Shown in pieces: positions 32,444 through 43,179 of a DNA stretch of 64,000 nucleotides. The DNA is from Arsenophonus sp052174495 (lineage in GTDB: Bacteria > Pseudomonadota > Gammaproteobacteria > Enterobacterales > Enterobacteriaceae), in NCBI GenBank assembly GCA_052174495.1, contig JBQMRR010000007.1, positions 62,001 to 126,000 of the forward strand, written 5' to 3'. The translations under genes were made by a program, and so were the position numbers. Under the pieces are notes generated by a model. The model was given only the letters and a program-made list of their open reading frames with translations, made no database searches and was not told the DNA's origin. Within the stretch, counting starts at the first letter, position 1; the number at the start of each line of letters is the position of its first letter.

Positions 32444-32971
32444 ATGGTTGACAATGATGGCTACCGCCCGAATGTAGGAATTGTAATTTGTAATCGCCAA
32501 GGTCAAGTCTTATGGGCTCGTCGCTATGGAAAGCGTTCATGGCAGTTCCCTCAAGGGGGAATTAATCCTAAAGAATTGTCAGAAAAGGCAATGTATCGGG
32601 AATTATTCGAAGAAGTTGGGTTGAATCATAAAGATGTTAAAATATTAGCATCTACCCGGAACTGGTTACGGTACAAATTACCCAAACGTTTGGTGCGTTG
32701 GGATACAAAGCCAGTTTGTATTGGGCAAAAGCAACGTTGGTTTTTGTTACAATTGCTTTGTAATGAACATAATATTAATGTGCAAACAAGTAAAACGCCT
32801 GAATTTGATAGTTGGCGTTGGGTGAGTTATTGGTATCCTGTTCGTCAGGTTGTTTCTTTTAAACGCGATGTTTATCGATGCGTTATGAAAGAATTTTCTC
32901 CAATGGTTATTTCACTCCAAAATAGTACAGTGACATCAAATAAAAGTCCTACCTATAGGCTTATAACGTAG
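32444..32971 (+). CDS. rppH: RNA pyrophosphohydrolase
   Basis: Nudix hydrolase that removes pyrophosphate from mRNA 5' ends and triggers RNase E-dependent decay. The 175 residues match family length. The Nudix box runs from Gly38 to Leu60 with the metal-binding RELFEE (Glu53, Glu56, Glu57). Other conserved segments are MVDNDGYRPNVGIVICN, SWQFPQGGI, YKLPKRLVRWD and SYWYPVRQVVSFKRDVY. A GAGG ribosome binding site is 7 bases before the ATG. Divergent from thiB. In enterobacteria ptsP follows rppH directly; here lgt comes next. Confidence 0.97.
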   Translation: MVDNDGYRPNVGIVICNRQGQVLWARRYGKRSWQFPQGGINPKELSEKAMYRELFEEVGLNHKDVKILASTRNWLRYKLPKRLVRWDTKPVCIGQKQRWFLLQLLCNEHNINVQTSKTPEFDSWRWVSYWYPVRQVVSFKRDVYRCVMKEFSPMVISLQNSTVTSNKSPTYRLIT

Positions 32972-33199
32972 CTAAATAAATTTATTAAAAGTATATTAAT
33001 TTTAATAGCCAATTCTATTGCTTTGAAAACGATGAAGGGTAGTGAAAGCTACTCTTCTTTATTTTTTAAAAATTTACTTCGTAAAATATACATTAAATAG
33101 ATTTATTAATGAATCTATTCAATAGAATCCATTAGATTTTAAATCGTATTCAATCACACAATTATATCAAGTTCTATATAAAATTAAAGAGTGAAGATG

Positions 33200-34078
33200 A
33201 TGAATAGTAGTTATATTGCGTTTCCTAATATTGATCCTGTTATATTTTCGATTGGTCCGATAACCCTTCATTGGTATGGTCTGATGTATTTGATAGGATT
33301 TATTTTCGCTTTATGGTTGGCGAAGCGGAGAGCTAGCAAAGCAAATAGCGGCTGGATGAAAAATGAAGTTGAAAACTTACTCTATATAGGTTTCTTAGGT
33401 GTATTTATCGGTGGGCGTTTAGGCTATCTTTTATTTTATAATTTTCCAGCCTTTCTAAGCAATCCTTTATATTTATTTAAAATTTGGGCCGGAGGAATGT
33501 CTTTTCATGGTGGGTTAATCGGTGTGATATGTGCCATATGGTTCTATTCATGTAGAGCCCGTTGCCATTTTTTCTATGCTGCTGATTTTGTTGCGCCATT
33601 AATTCCATTTGGAATAGGTATGGGGCGTATAGGTAATTTTATTAATGGTGAACTTTGGGGACGTGTAACACTGGATACCCCATGGGCAATGTTGTTCCCA
33701 GGTTCTCGGGGAGAGGACGTTCAGGTTATTAGTCAAGATCCTTCTTTATTACCTATTTTAGAACAATTTGGTGTATTACCACGACACCCTTCTCAACTTT
33801 ATGAGATGGTTTTTGAAGGGTTTATTTTATTTATTATTTTAAATTTATTTATTCGTAAGCCTCGTCAAATTGGTAGTGTGTCAGGATTATTTTTGATTAG
33901 TTATGGTGTTTTTCGTGTTCTTGTTGAATTTTTCCGTCAGCCAGATGCGCAGTTGGGGTTATTTGGTGGTGTAAGTATGGGGCAAATTTTATCAATTCCT
34001 ATGATCATTATTGGTATTTTTATAATGATCTGGTCCTATAAGAAAGATAGGCATTATAAAAGTTATTTAATTACTTAA
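33200..34078 (+). CDS. lgt: Prolipoprotein diacylglyceryl transferase
   Basis: Inner-membrane enzyme that transfers diacylglycerol from phosphatidylglycerol to the lipobox Cys of prolipoproteins, the first step of lipoprotein maturation. About 292 residues with seven hydrophobic segments. The catalytic His is in GMSFHGGLIG, the signature GRIGNFINGELWG carries the essential Arg, and HPSQLYE, FRQPDAQLG and SMGQILSIPM are intact. I preferred the ATG at 33,200 (MNSSYIAFP), which matches the enterobacterial MTSSYLHFP start; a GTG at 33,191 and an ATG at 33,197 are also in frame. Only 220 bases separate it from rppH. Confidence 0.96.
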   Translation: MNSSYIAFPNIDPVIFSIGPITLHWYGLMYLIGFIFALWLAKRRASKANSGWMKNEVENLLYIGFLGVFIGGRLGYLLFYNFPAFLSNPLYLFKIWAGGMSFHGGLIGVICAIWFYSCRARCHFFYAADFVAPLIPFGIGMGRIGNFINGELWGRVTLDTPWAMLFPGSRGEDVQVISQDPSLLPILEQFGVLPRHPSQLYEMVFEGFILFIILNLFIRKPRQIGSVSGLFLISYGVFRVLVEFFRQPDAQLGLFGGVSMGQILSIPMIIIGIFIMIWSYKKDRHYKSYLIT

Positions 34079-34465
34079 GAACGTAGTACTGTATGCTATG
34101 AACGCCGCAGCTACACTACTTTTATGATGTTCATAATCTGAGTACTGTCTTTATTCTGCGATATGTTAATTTTAAGGAATTCATATAGATGCCTCAGAAT
34201 AAATCTGATAAAATGTAAATCAGCTAAATCAGTAAGATAACAACACATAACTTCACGTATTACACCATCTATTTATCTGAACTGATTTATGATCTCCCTT
34301 TACCAAAATTAATGATGATAGACCGATTAAATTTTATGACACTCAAAATAGGCTATGCAGTAATTTATATAATTCTTGATCCCCAATTTTGACACGCAAG
34401 TATTTCCGTATTTGCTCAGGATTATTCAAGATTTTGAACAATGCCAAGATTAAGCTGATGACGCT
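34079..34465. other. Unidentified intergenic DNA
   Basis: AT-rich, no open frame; nothing recognised between lgt and the antirepressor-like fossil. Confidence 0.35.
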
Positions 34466-34745
34466 GATGAAGTTATATTTAAGAAGTAATAACTGAAAAT
34501 ATGCTTTCTATGAATTTATCTCTTAAAGAGATAAAGGGGTAATTCCTATCTTCTTCGCCTCTTAGAATAAACATAAAGATATCTGGGTAAGATAGACCTT
34601 ACAAATGTTAGAATAGGATGACGATTTCTATTTCTTTAAAATATATACAGAGACTAATTACCACATGTATATCTCCTTCGCTCAACTAAACTGCTTTTCA
34701 CCATCGATGACGAGTAAAACAACTTTCTTAAAAACATGTTGAAAG
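34466..34745 (-). pseudogene. Possible phage antirepressor fragment, second copy
   Basis: The minus strand reads KVVLLVIDGEKQF, then AKEI, then KKxKSSSYSN, TQISLCLF and LPLYLF in shifting frames. The order VIDGE, KEI, KxxKSHPIL, LPL resembles the P22_AR_N antirepressor domain, and the plus-strand fossil at 21.0-21.26 kb has a similar sequence. Weak. Confidence 0.3.
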
Positions 34746-35287
34746 TGTAAACTTGGGGCATATCTATTTGTAGAATAGATATTTAATTAAATAATTTGCA
34801 TCATGGAGATGTCTGGATAATTACTGCTCTAATTCTCCTTAATCTTCCCTGCAGTCATTTTCTACTAAAACTGTAAGTCAAAAGCCTGCAGTTCATGAGA
34901 CTTCAAGATATTGAGCAGTGATTCGCAAATCAGGTTTAAATTTTATTCGATTGCAACTCGCAATCACATTCCTTTTACTATCCCCATTCTTTCTTTAGCT
35001 TTTTTTATAATAATCGCTCGCTATTAAAATCTTTGTTTTACGCTAGGTAAAACTACACCTTGGACTATATGCTGCAGTGGACCACAAATAGGGTATTAAA
35101 ATTACCATCATCTATGATTTCACATTTAGGGTTGATAACTTAATAAAAATCTGTATGTTTATATTTTCCGTCATCCGTATTGACCTGAATATTAAAGATG
35201 CTGTATAGTGTGAGTTGTTCTTCAAAAAAGAGCAATCAAAAAAATTTTCCAAGATGCTATCATCTATCTGCTGCATCATAGAGCTAA

Positions 35288-36712
35288 AAGTTATTAGCAT
35301 ATCTGCTGCATAACAGTTAAAAGATTGCGTTACATTTTGATCCTTCGTAAATCTGCTCTCTTTTCTAAAATTAGATGTTGTTTAACACTAGAGTCAGTAG
35401 CTAAAATCCTCCCTTAGCCACAGTTCATTTTTTTTAGCAGACAGAAGCAACTTAAATATCATTGAAATGCTTGTTTTTCAAAACATAGTGCTTTAACGCT
35501 TCGTCTTCATAAGTTCATTATCGTAAAAGCTGATTCAATCGGATTCTTCGTTCTTATGACGCTACAGTGCACTAACGGGAAGGCATAGAATGTTAACAGC
35601 TATTCTCCGATCTTTCTTCGTCTTCTTATCACTGCACAGGATACTCTGAAATCTTATCAATAAAACATCAAAGGCTTTAATTAGCAGCATCACAATCCTC
35701 TGCTAACCAGATCTCCAGAATTTTACCCTTAACTTTCGGTGATCCATATTTTTGGGGAGTAAAAGGAAGCATATGAGCTATTTTGTTATACCAAATAACA
35801 TTGATGCTACGTTTTTGAAAATATCTTTGCCATTGGATTTAAAATCAAAGGCACTGTCTTCCGTACTAAAGCCCTGGGAGCTACAGTTAAGCTCTGAGCT
35901 CGAAGACTATTAAATAAGTTCAATCTAGCTTGCTTCTAACTTTCGATAAAAGATCTTTCACTGCAGCTATCTCCCCCATTACTATACGTATACGTACCCG
36001 TCGCTGATAATGAGAATTAGGTAAAGGTGATCAGTTTACTTAAAAGAACGGCATATGTTTTCAGCTAAGAAAAAAACGTGACGCGTATCCTTTAAATCAC
36101 ATAAAAATGGTAGTATGAGATTACCAGATCCTGTTTGTGCTCTTTAAGCTATTCCGTTTCAATCTGCTGATGGTCTTTGTGCAGGAGAAGACCATATGCT
36201 TTTTACTAAGAAGAATCATTCTAGAGCTTCGTGAAAATCACGAGTGAATAATCTGTAGAACAGTCATGAGAACAATTCTTCTCCACTTTTTGCACGTTTT
36301 TCAGATAAGGTGGTAGTAACTAGCTGTCGTTATATTATTCTGTTATTACTCTGATCTCCTGATCTTATGCACTGTAATCTCAAGATCATTAATATGATTC
36401 CGTATAATTTGCTGCAGCACATAACCATTAGAGTCCATAAGCAATTAACGCCCATCAACAAAGCAGTGTTCAGCACGTTATCACAACTATGGTTTTAAGA
36501 TAAGCGTTAATAACGATGCTATTAGCTTTCTGAGCTTATTACTAATAAGTTTATCCAAGGAATCACAGGTAATATCTGATTTTATGGATGTTTGTAATAA
36601 TAGATTTTTCGTGCATATCATCTCTCTGTTGTTAAAATCATTTACGAAATTAATCAACAGAATACGCCATCATCTCCAAATTCTCATATACCATAAATGA
36701 GTATGTAGCTCT
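35288..36712 (-). mobile_element. IS256-family element, degenerate full-length relic
   Basis: Left terminus AGTTATTAGCATATCTGCTG; right terminus on the minus strand AGAGCTACATACTCATTTAT. Collinear with the copies at 745 and 54,089 over its whole 1.42 kb, including the transposase 3' region around 35,480-35,560. No open frame. Confidence 0.75.
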
Positions 36713-37427
36713 AACAGTTATAACCTGATAAAATCTCAGTACCTTTCCTAGTTCTTTAGAATATTACACGTTGCAAGAAAGCAGTAACATTATCTGAAGG
36801 TACAAGTACGGACTTACTGAATAAAGTGCATTTCACTAAAAAAGATGAAAAGGGGTCTGATATAGCATAAAATACCTCTAGCGCTACACCTTGAACGGAT
36901 CATCGATATCGCATCAAAATTCTCTGGCATTAGCAAGGTGAAGTGCTTATACATTATAATACTATAACCAGTAAACTAAATAGTACTGGCACCATAGAAT
37001 TCCACTTGATACAAAAAGAGATAATTGAGCACTATATATCTATATTCGATGAGGCATTTCAAAATGGTACATTACTATGATTTATTGTCGAGTTCTTAAC
37101 GAAAAACATTATTATCTAAGGTGTAAAAGGCGATAAAGATAACGGTTCGCAAAAACTGAAGGTTATTAAAAGCTAAATCTATAGTTAATGTTTCTAAAAT
37201 TAGAGCATTATTTAAAGAATAAATATTCCGATAAAATTTTCACTTACAGTAAACCCAGTAAGTTGATTCTATCTCATTTTAGTAAAAATGGATAGCTTTG
37301 ATATTCTATTAAAGAGCGATTTAATTTTCTAATCATCAAAATAGAAAAGAATAAATAGGATCAGATTTTGATACGTTTTTTTATTTATAATTTTAAATAA
37401 AAAATAGATTCTAAGCGAGTAATAATA
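36713..37427. other. Unidentified fossil DNA upstream of thyA
   Basis: No open frame. A plus-strand stretch KKAVTLSEGTSTDLLNKV near 36,778, followed by TKKDEKGSDIA, shows a former gene that I cannot name. The thyA promoter must lie at the right edge, which is extremely AT-rich. Confidence 0.35.
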
Positions 37428-38279
37428 ATGAAACAATATCTAGATTTATGTCACCGTATAATTGATGAAGGTCAATGGGTGGAGAATAAACGCACAGGTG
37501 TTCGATGTTTAACCATTATTAATGCTGATTTTGAATATGATGTCGCAAATAATCAATTTCCTTTAATTACAACTCGTAAAAGTTTTTATAAAGTGGCTAT
37601 TGCTGAATTACTAGGTTATTTAAGAGGTTATTCTAACTCTGCACAATTTCGAGATATTGGTTGTAATACATGGAATGCTAATGCCAATGAAAATCAGCTA
37701 TGGCTTAATAATCCAAACCGTAAAGGTGAAGATGACATGGGACGGGTTTATGGTGTTCAAGGACGATCTTGGTGGCGTCCTGATGGTAGTTATTTAGATC
37801 AGCTACAAAAAGTCATTAGCAACCTTTCTGTTGGAATAGATGATCGTGCAGAAATAATCACTTTTTACAATCCAGGTGAATTTGACTTAGGCTGTTTGCG
37901 CCCTTGTATGCATACGCACACTTTTTCTCTTTTAGCTCACACTCTGCATTTAACTTCATATCAACGTAGTTCTGATGTTCCTTTAGGGTTAAACTTTAAT
38001 CAAATTCAATGTTTTGTTTTACTGGCGCTCTTTGCTCAAATCATGGGTCACAAACCAGGTAAGGTTTATCATAAGATAGTAAATGCTCATATTTATGAAA
38101 ATCAACTTTCGATTATGCAAGATATTCAGTTAAAGCGGGTTCCGTATTCTTTACCGCAGCTACGTATTAATCCTGATATTAAGACATTAAAAGATATTGA
38201 AACTTGGGTAAGTAGTGATGATTTTGAAGTTATTGGTTATCAATATCATGATGCAATTAAATATCCCTTTACGATATGA
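37428..38279 (+). CDS. thyA: Thymidylate synthase, long (Haemophilus/Vibrio-type) form
   Basis: Methylates dUMP to dTMP using 5,10-methylene-tetrahydrofolate and releases dihydrofolate, which FolA (also in this window) recycles. The product is 283 residues, with the insert NPNRKGEDDMGRVYGVQGR and the LRPCMHTHTFS active-site segment; Cys160 is the nucleophile. LTSYQRSSDVPLGLNFN is the phosphate- and dUMP-binding region (usually QRSCD; Ser here is outside the essential set), and KIVNAHIYENQ follows. This is the 283-residue class known from Haemophilus and Vibrio, not the 264-residue E. coli class, although the locus lgt-thyA is the enterobacterial one. Confidence 0.96.
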   Translation: MKQYLDLCHRIIDEGQWVENKRTGVRCLTIINADFEYDVANNQFPLITTRKSFYKVAIAELLGYLRGYSNSAQFRDIGCNTWNANANENQLWLNNPNRKGEDDMGRVYGVQGRSWWRPDGSYLDQLQKVISNLSVGIDDRAEIITFYNPGEFDLGCLRPCMHTHTFSLLAHTLHLTSYQRSSDVPLGLNFNQIQCFVLLALFAQIMGHKPGKVYHKIVNAHIYENQLSIMQDIQLKRVPYSLPQLRINPDIKTLKDIETWVSSDDFEVIGYQYHDAIKYPFTI

Positions 38280-38370
38280 GAACTTTTATTAGTTACTCTA
38301 ATCTAAAAGATGAGATAAGGTAACTCCTATCTTATTGATATTTTTAATTAATATTATGATTGAATTAGTA

Positions 38371-39777
38371 AAGAATATGCCTAATTTCTGATATATATGA
38401 TTTTTGGATATCCTGGTATATCTAGCTGATTAACTTTTGTAGACAATTTCAATAATAGAGAAATATATGTTATAAAATATACTCCTACAGATATCCGTGA
38501 AACCAGATATTACCTATAATCCATTTCATAAACTTATTCGTAATAGGTGTGGCAGGTAAAGCTGATAGCACCGTTGTTAAGGCAAAGTTCGAAGATATGC
38601 TACAATAACATATTGAACACTACTTTATCGCGGGCGTTTAGGCCCATTATCCGTAACGATTATTTAATTTATCATAGCGAATACCATATAGATTTATATT
38701 AGGAATATTGAGATTTAGATGCCTAAAGTTAAGACCGCAACGGTAATGGAATACGTTTCTAAAAATTTTTGCTACCATCTTATCTGAAACGTGCAAAAAA
38801 ACGTAAAAGAGTTCATACTCTTAGTTGGTAGAAATGCGAAATATCTCCACTGGTGATTTTTACGAAACTCGATGAACACTTTTTGGTGAAAAACATGAGG
38901 TCTTCCTGCTGAGGAGATCATCAGCAGATTAAAGCAGCAATGCCTTGAAGAGCGTAAGTAAATGGTAGCTCCGTTGATTTAAGCAATACACACTACATTT
39001 ATTTCTTGGCTAAAGGCATAACTGTTTTGTCAGCAAAATGATCGCCTTTATCTGTTGCACGTTATCAACGAACTGCAACATTGATATAAGGAGCTTAATG
39101 CGCCTGATGATGCTTATCAAGAGTTAGAAGCTAACTAGGTCGATTTTCTAAATGACCTGCGAGCACGTGAGTTAATCGTATTTATAAGGAACTTAGTACG
39201 GGCGCGGTGTTTGGATTTTTGCAATGCAATGGCAAAGATATTATAGAATATGCAGGACTAACGCTGTTGAATACATAAAATAGATAATATACTGCATATA
39301 CTCCCAAAAGGCATGTAACCAAAAGTTAAAGTTGAACTGCGGGAGATTTGACACCAGAGAGTCACGATCCCGCTAAATAAAGCTTTTAATATTTTTTGTT
39401 CGCAAGGTTTTTAGCGGTATCCTGCAACGATAAAGAAGTTAGAGAAAGATTGAGAAGAATGGGTGGCATTCTACGGTTCTTTGTTAGTGCACTGAGGATC
39501 AATAAGAACGACGAATCCTATTGAATCGTTTTGCGATAGTGAGTCCATGAAGTTGATGTACGAAGCACTTACAGTTCTAGAAAAGCAACCATTTCAATGA
39601 AATTTAAGCTAATTTCGTCTACTTAGAAAAGCTAAAATAACCTTAATGTGAGGTAATCTGTTTATCCTGTAGTAATAAATGACGCCTCATTTAATGAGGG
39701 TGGGATAACAAATTCACAAAGCATTAGAGTAGAATGGTATAGCCTGACCGTTATACACTAGATTTTACTAATAACTT
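38371..39777 (+). mobile_element. IS256-family element, best readable relic
   Basis: The copy that identifies the family. Translation through stops gives MPKVKTATVMEYVSKN, then SRLKQQCLEERK, then DDAYQELEANWVDFLNDLRA, NAMAKIL, ILPKGM and PKVKVELREI, YPATIKKLEKDWEE, and GSIRTTNPIES. These are the diagnostic IS256/MULE transposase blocks in order: DGxRES, NAMAKxxP, LPKxxxPKxKxxLxEI, YPxAxxxLxKDxE, HxxxIRTTNPIES. Ends near AAGAATATGCCTAATTTCTG (left) and AGATTTTACTAATAACTT (right). About 1.4 kb. Confidence 0.85.
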
Positions 39778-40066
39778 TATTTAATAGGTTATATAGATAA
39801 TTTTATCAGACATTTTAGAATCTTGAATAAGATAGTAATTTTTACTAAAAAATAGATTAAAAATATTTAAAAATATCAATGAATATTAGTTATAGTATAT
39901 TAATATTTAAAATATTAAATGGCTAAAAGAAAAGACAGGGCCGGAATCAACAATAAAAAATATTTGAGTTTTGTTTTAATAGATATTTCACTGAGATTTA
40001 CCAGGCTCTTTACCAGGCTTCTTAGTAAGTGCAATGGTTTTCGCCTTATTCTATATGTAATCTTTA
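39778..40066. other. AT-rich spacer between two IS256 relics
   Basis: Holds an open stretch starting 39,919 (MAKRKDRAGINNKKY) that runs into the next IS256 relic. It has no recognisable homology and is probably chance. Confidence 0.3.
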
Positions 40067-41383
40067 TTGAACTATTAGAAAAATTGGTATATAGGAGTGG
40101 ATTATTACCCCCCTGCTTTGATACTTTATTAATCTGTTTTTCATTCTTAAAATTTAACGTTGTTTATTTGCTCGCTAGAGTCAAAGCAGATCAAATCTCC
40201 TTACGCACTTACAGCTTTCCTGAGTAGGGGGATCAACTTAAATAGCATTGTGAAGAGATCATTTTCTAACTATAACTCTTCTCACTCTTTCCCCAGCATC
40301 TTTATCGCTGCAGAATATGCTAAAACCCTTGCCAATAAAAGATCAAAGAATTTATTAGCGGCATCACGACTTTTTGCTAACCAGACTCCTTCAGCAGATC
40401 ATCTTAACTTTTTGGTTCTGTATACCTTTTGGAAGTAATTTAGCACCAATGCTGTTTTGTGTGCCTAGCAATATTAGTACTGTATGTCGAGAATATCTCT
40501 TTCCATTTTATTCAAAACCAAGGAGTGGATATACCCTGTATCTCATAACAAGTCTGATAGATACGATTAAACCCGTGCTTCCAGGCCATTAAGAAGTTCG
40601 GCTCAGGTTGTTCTAACTCTTGGTAATCCTTTTCAACTGCAATTAACTCCTTACGTTCATACCGCAATATTGTTAATAATTGAGAAAGAGGTAAAGGTGA
40701 TGATCTTGTTTGATAGAACGCCATATGACTTAAGCTAAGAAATAAACATAATGCGTATTGCTTAAATCACGCAGCCATCATTACTTATTTTCTTTAAACT
40801 ATTTCTATTTCAGTCCGCTAATGATCTCTTCGGCAGGATGGGGTTTTACCTCCTGTATTTTTACCAAGAGCGTTCAGAGCTTCGTAAAATCACTTATCTA
40901 GGGGAGATAAGCATTCTTAGCAGGTATAAGTGTTATGCTAGCAATTATTTGCCGCTTTACACCCTTTAGGTAAGATAGTAGCAATCAGCTCTTGAAGCAT
41001 ATTCCGTTGCCGCTGTTATCTCATTTTAATCTTAGGCACTTAATCTCAATATCTACAATATCAGTCTTCTATGGTTCGATATGGCAGATAATTATTATAG
41101 TTTAACAGGATGACGCCCATAGAAAAAGCGGGGTTTTAGTATCTCATCGCACAGGATGGCTCTCGAGTCGAACTCTGCCTCAACAACAGTGCTATCCATC
41201 TTCCTGGCACTATTAGGTATAAATTCATGCAAGGGAGTAGAGGTAATATTTGGTTTCGAAATATCTGTAGAATAGGTTTTCATAGCATATCATCTCTCTA
41301 TTATTGATATCATTTTTACGCAAATTAATTATCAGGATACCGATTATCTCCAAAACTTCGTCACTAAAAATTAGCATAACTCT
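40067..41383 (-). mobile_element. IS256-family relic
   Basis: Left end TTGAACTATTAGAAAAATTGG and GCTTTGATACTTTATTAATC; the right end on the minus strand is AGAGTTATGCTAATTTTTAG. The inside is collinear with the other minus-strand copies. Several short open frames inside are by-products. It abuts an IS481 fragment at 41,384, so it probably landed in an IS481 copy. Confidence 0.75.
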
Positions 41384-41935
41384 CAGCGAAAGACGAAGTA
41401 TAAAGCAATTAAAAACTACTAACCGTTTTCACGTATATGTAAAATATATTTTCATAAATGTTAAACAAAACTTCATGACATTATCTTTGCAGCTATATGA
41501 TGCCACTCGATGATTTTTATCCATTTTTACAAGGCAAAGATTACGATCAATATTCGATATTTTTTACGTAATCTTAATCAAGCATTTTCCATGTTATCTA
41601 TTGGATGTTTACAGAAAATAACAAGGAATTTACAGATTGTCTTTTAATCTGCAAAAAGATCAGCTACCAGAAAACATAAATTCTTCCGTTTGTATATAGA
41701 AGATTAGTATAGAATATCGACTTAACCAGTCGGTGCTATTCTCAAATGAATGGTATGCTCTAGTGATTTAATGGGCCATTAAAGATTGTGGGCTTCAAAG
41801 GTATTATTTCAATTCTGATCGAGAGCTCTTGATATCTCTCCGCATCAATATGTTTAACTGCATAATCAGGAATTATCAAAATTAATATAGTAATAAAACT
41901 TGATTGCAAGTTTATGAAAAAAATAATTAAAAATT
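41384..41935 (+). mobile_element. IS481-family transposase relic, 3' part
   Basis: Plus-strand frames read TYKAIKNY (normally AFKSYE), FHVYVKYIFI (first catalytic strand, normally YVHVDVKYIPI), ARYFLRNLNQAF-like NIRYFLRNLNQAF, then NKEFTDCL near 41,620 (normally DNGKEFTDRLF), and a decayed C-terminus. Aligns with the relic at 51.5-52.0 kb. The N-terminal part is absent. Confidence 0.65.
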
Positions 41936-42173
41936 AAATCTGAATTATTTAAAGTAACTATACTACTTTTGGGATATGATAATTAGGTCATCCTATCATT
42001 GGTAATCAATTTTATGCCAATAAAGCAGCATTAATACTCTTTTTATATCTTCAATATACATAGAAGAAGAGTTTTACATTGCTCATGCAAATTTGCATCA
42101 GCTATTCACTTCACTTGTAAATCAGATTTTTAGTAACTAGAAAACTTATTTAATTAATATTAAATACTATAAA

Positions 42174-42992
42174 CTATTTAAAGTGATATTCTTTTTTGAT
42201 TAAATCGTAAGCTGCTTGAATTGATTGTGCTTTTTGTTTAGTGATTTCCATCATTTCTGGTGGTAATCCTTTAGAAAGCAATTTATCTGGATGGTGTTCA
42301 GCCATTAATTTACGATAGGCCCGTTTAATTTTAGTTTGTTCATCATTAGGTTGTACACCTAAAACCTTACATGCATCTGCTAATTTTGGTCCTTGAGTGG
42401 TATGTCGATAGTGATTAGATTCATAAGAATAATTATTAGTATGGTCAAACCGTCGTCCGCCTTCCATCATATGCAAGAATTGTTCAAATTGATTATGTGA
42501 AATTTCTAATTCTTCTGCGATAATAAATAACACTTTTCGTTCATTAGGATGTAAAATACCATCTGCAAAAGCAGCTTGTATTTGAATTTCTAAAAACATC
42601 TGAATAAGATCAAATCGATCAAAACAAACTTGACGTAATTTTTTTAGCGTTTGCCTTAAAGGAAAATTTTTATCCTTTCCTTCTCTAAATGCATTTTGAG
42701 CTGAAAATCTAGCATCACCATGCAACTGCATTTTATCCATCAGGTCAGTTGCTATTTTAATATCAATTTTAGTAACTCGACCTTTTGTTTTCGTTAAATG
42801 CCCTAAAATCTGAAATGTGCTAATAAAAAAAAGTCTCTGATAGCTCTGTTTAGCGCTTATTTTTTCTAAATTTTTCTCTTCTGTTGCTTTATCATATGCA
42901 TGACCAATAATGAAGCCAATGATAACACCCCAAATATGAGTGCCAGACATAATTCCCAAGATAACACCAGTAATTTTTCCGCAATACCGCAT
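42174..42992 (-). CDS. djlA: Membrane-anchored DnaJ-like co-chaperone DjlA
   Basis: Type III J-protein that works with DnaK at the inner membrane. The 272 residues match the enterobacterial length. The N-terminal segment (ITGVILGIMSGTHIWGVIIGFIIG) is the Gly-rich transmembrane anchor that dimerises; the TerB-like central domain includes KTKGRVT and FADGILHPNERKVLFIIAEEL; the C-terminal J domain has YRKLMAEHHPDK with the essential HPD. Divergent from lptD, the ancestral arrangement. Together with dnaJ it shows that DnaK partners are kept. Confidence 0.96.
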   Translation of the reverse strand: MRYCGKITGVILGIMSGTHIWGVIIGFIIGHAYDKATEEKNLEKISAKQSYQRLFFISTFQILGHLTKTKGRVTKIDIKIATDLMDKMQLHGDARFSAQNAFREGKDKNFPLRQTLKKLRQVCFDRFDLIQMFLEIQIQAAFADGILHPNERKVLFIIAEELEISHNQFEQFLHMMEGGRRFDHTNNYSYESNHYRHTTQGPKLADACKVLGVQPNDEQTKIKRAYRKLMAEHHPDKLLSKGLPPEMMEITKQKAQSIQAAYDLIKKEYHFK

Positions 42993-43179
42993 AAACTTCT
43001 CAATTCCTCAATTCCTCAATTCTCTGAGTATAATTTGCATTATAATGTTACTCATTCTACTCTGTTCCTATTAAACTTAATATATAGCTGATGCTGTTTT
43101 ATGCATGTAAGAGTCTTTAAGTATGTTAATTATTTAATTTTTCCTACACGATAATGTTGATGAAGGAAATATATATAGA

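Noticed and set aside
36770..37020. Possible lambda-type integrase remnant upstream of thyA
   Set aside because: A few residues fit after generous frameshifting, but no motif is convincing.
39919..40592. Three overlapping plus-strand open stretches
   Set aside because: They run into, or lie inside, an IS256 relic read antisense to its transposase; no homology.
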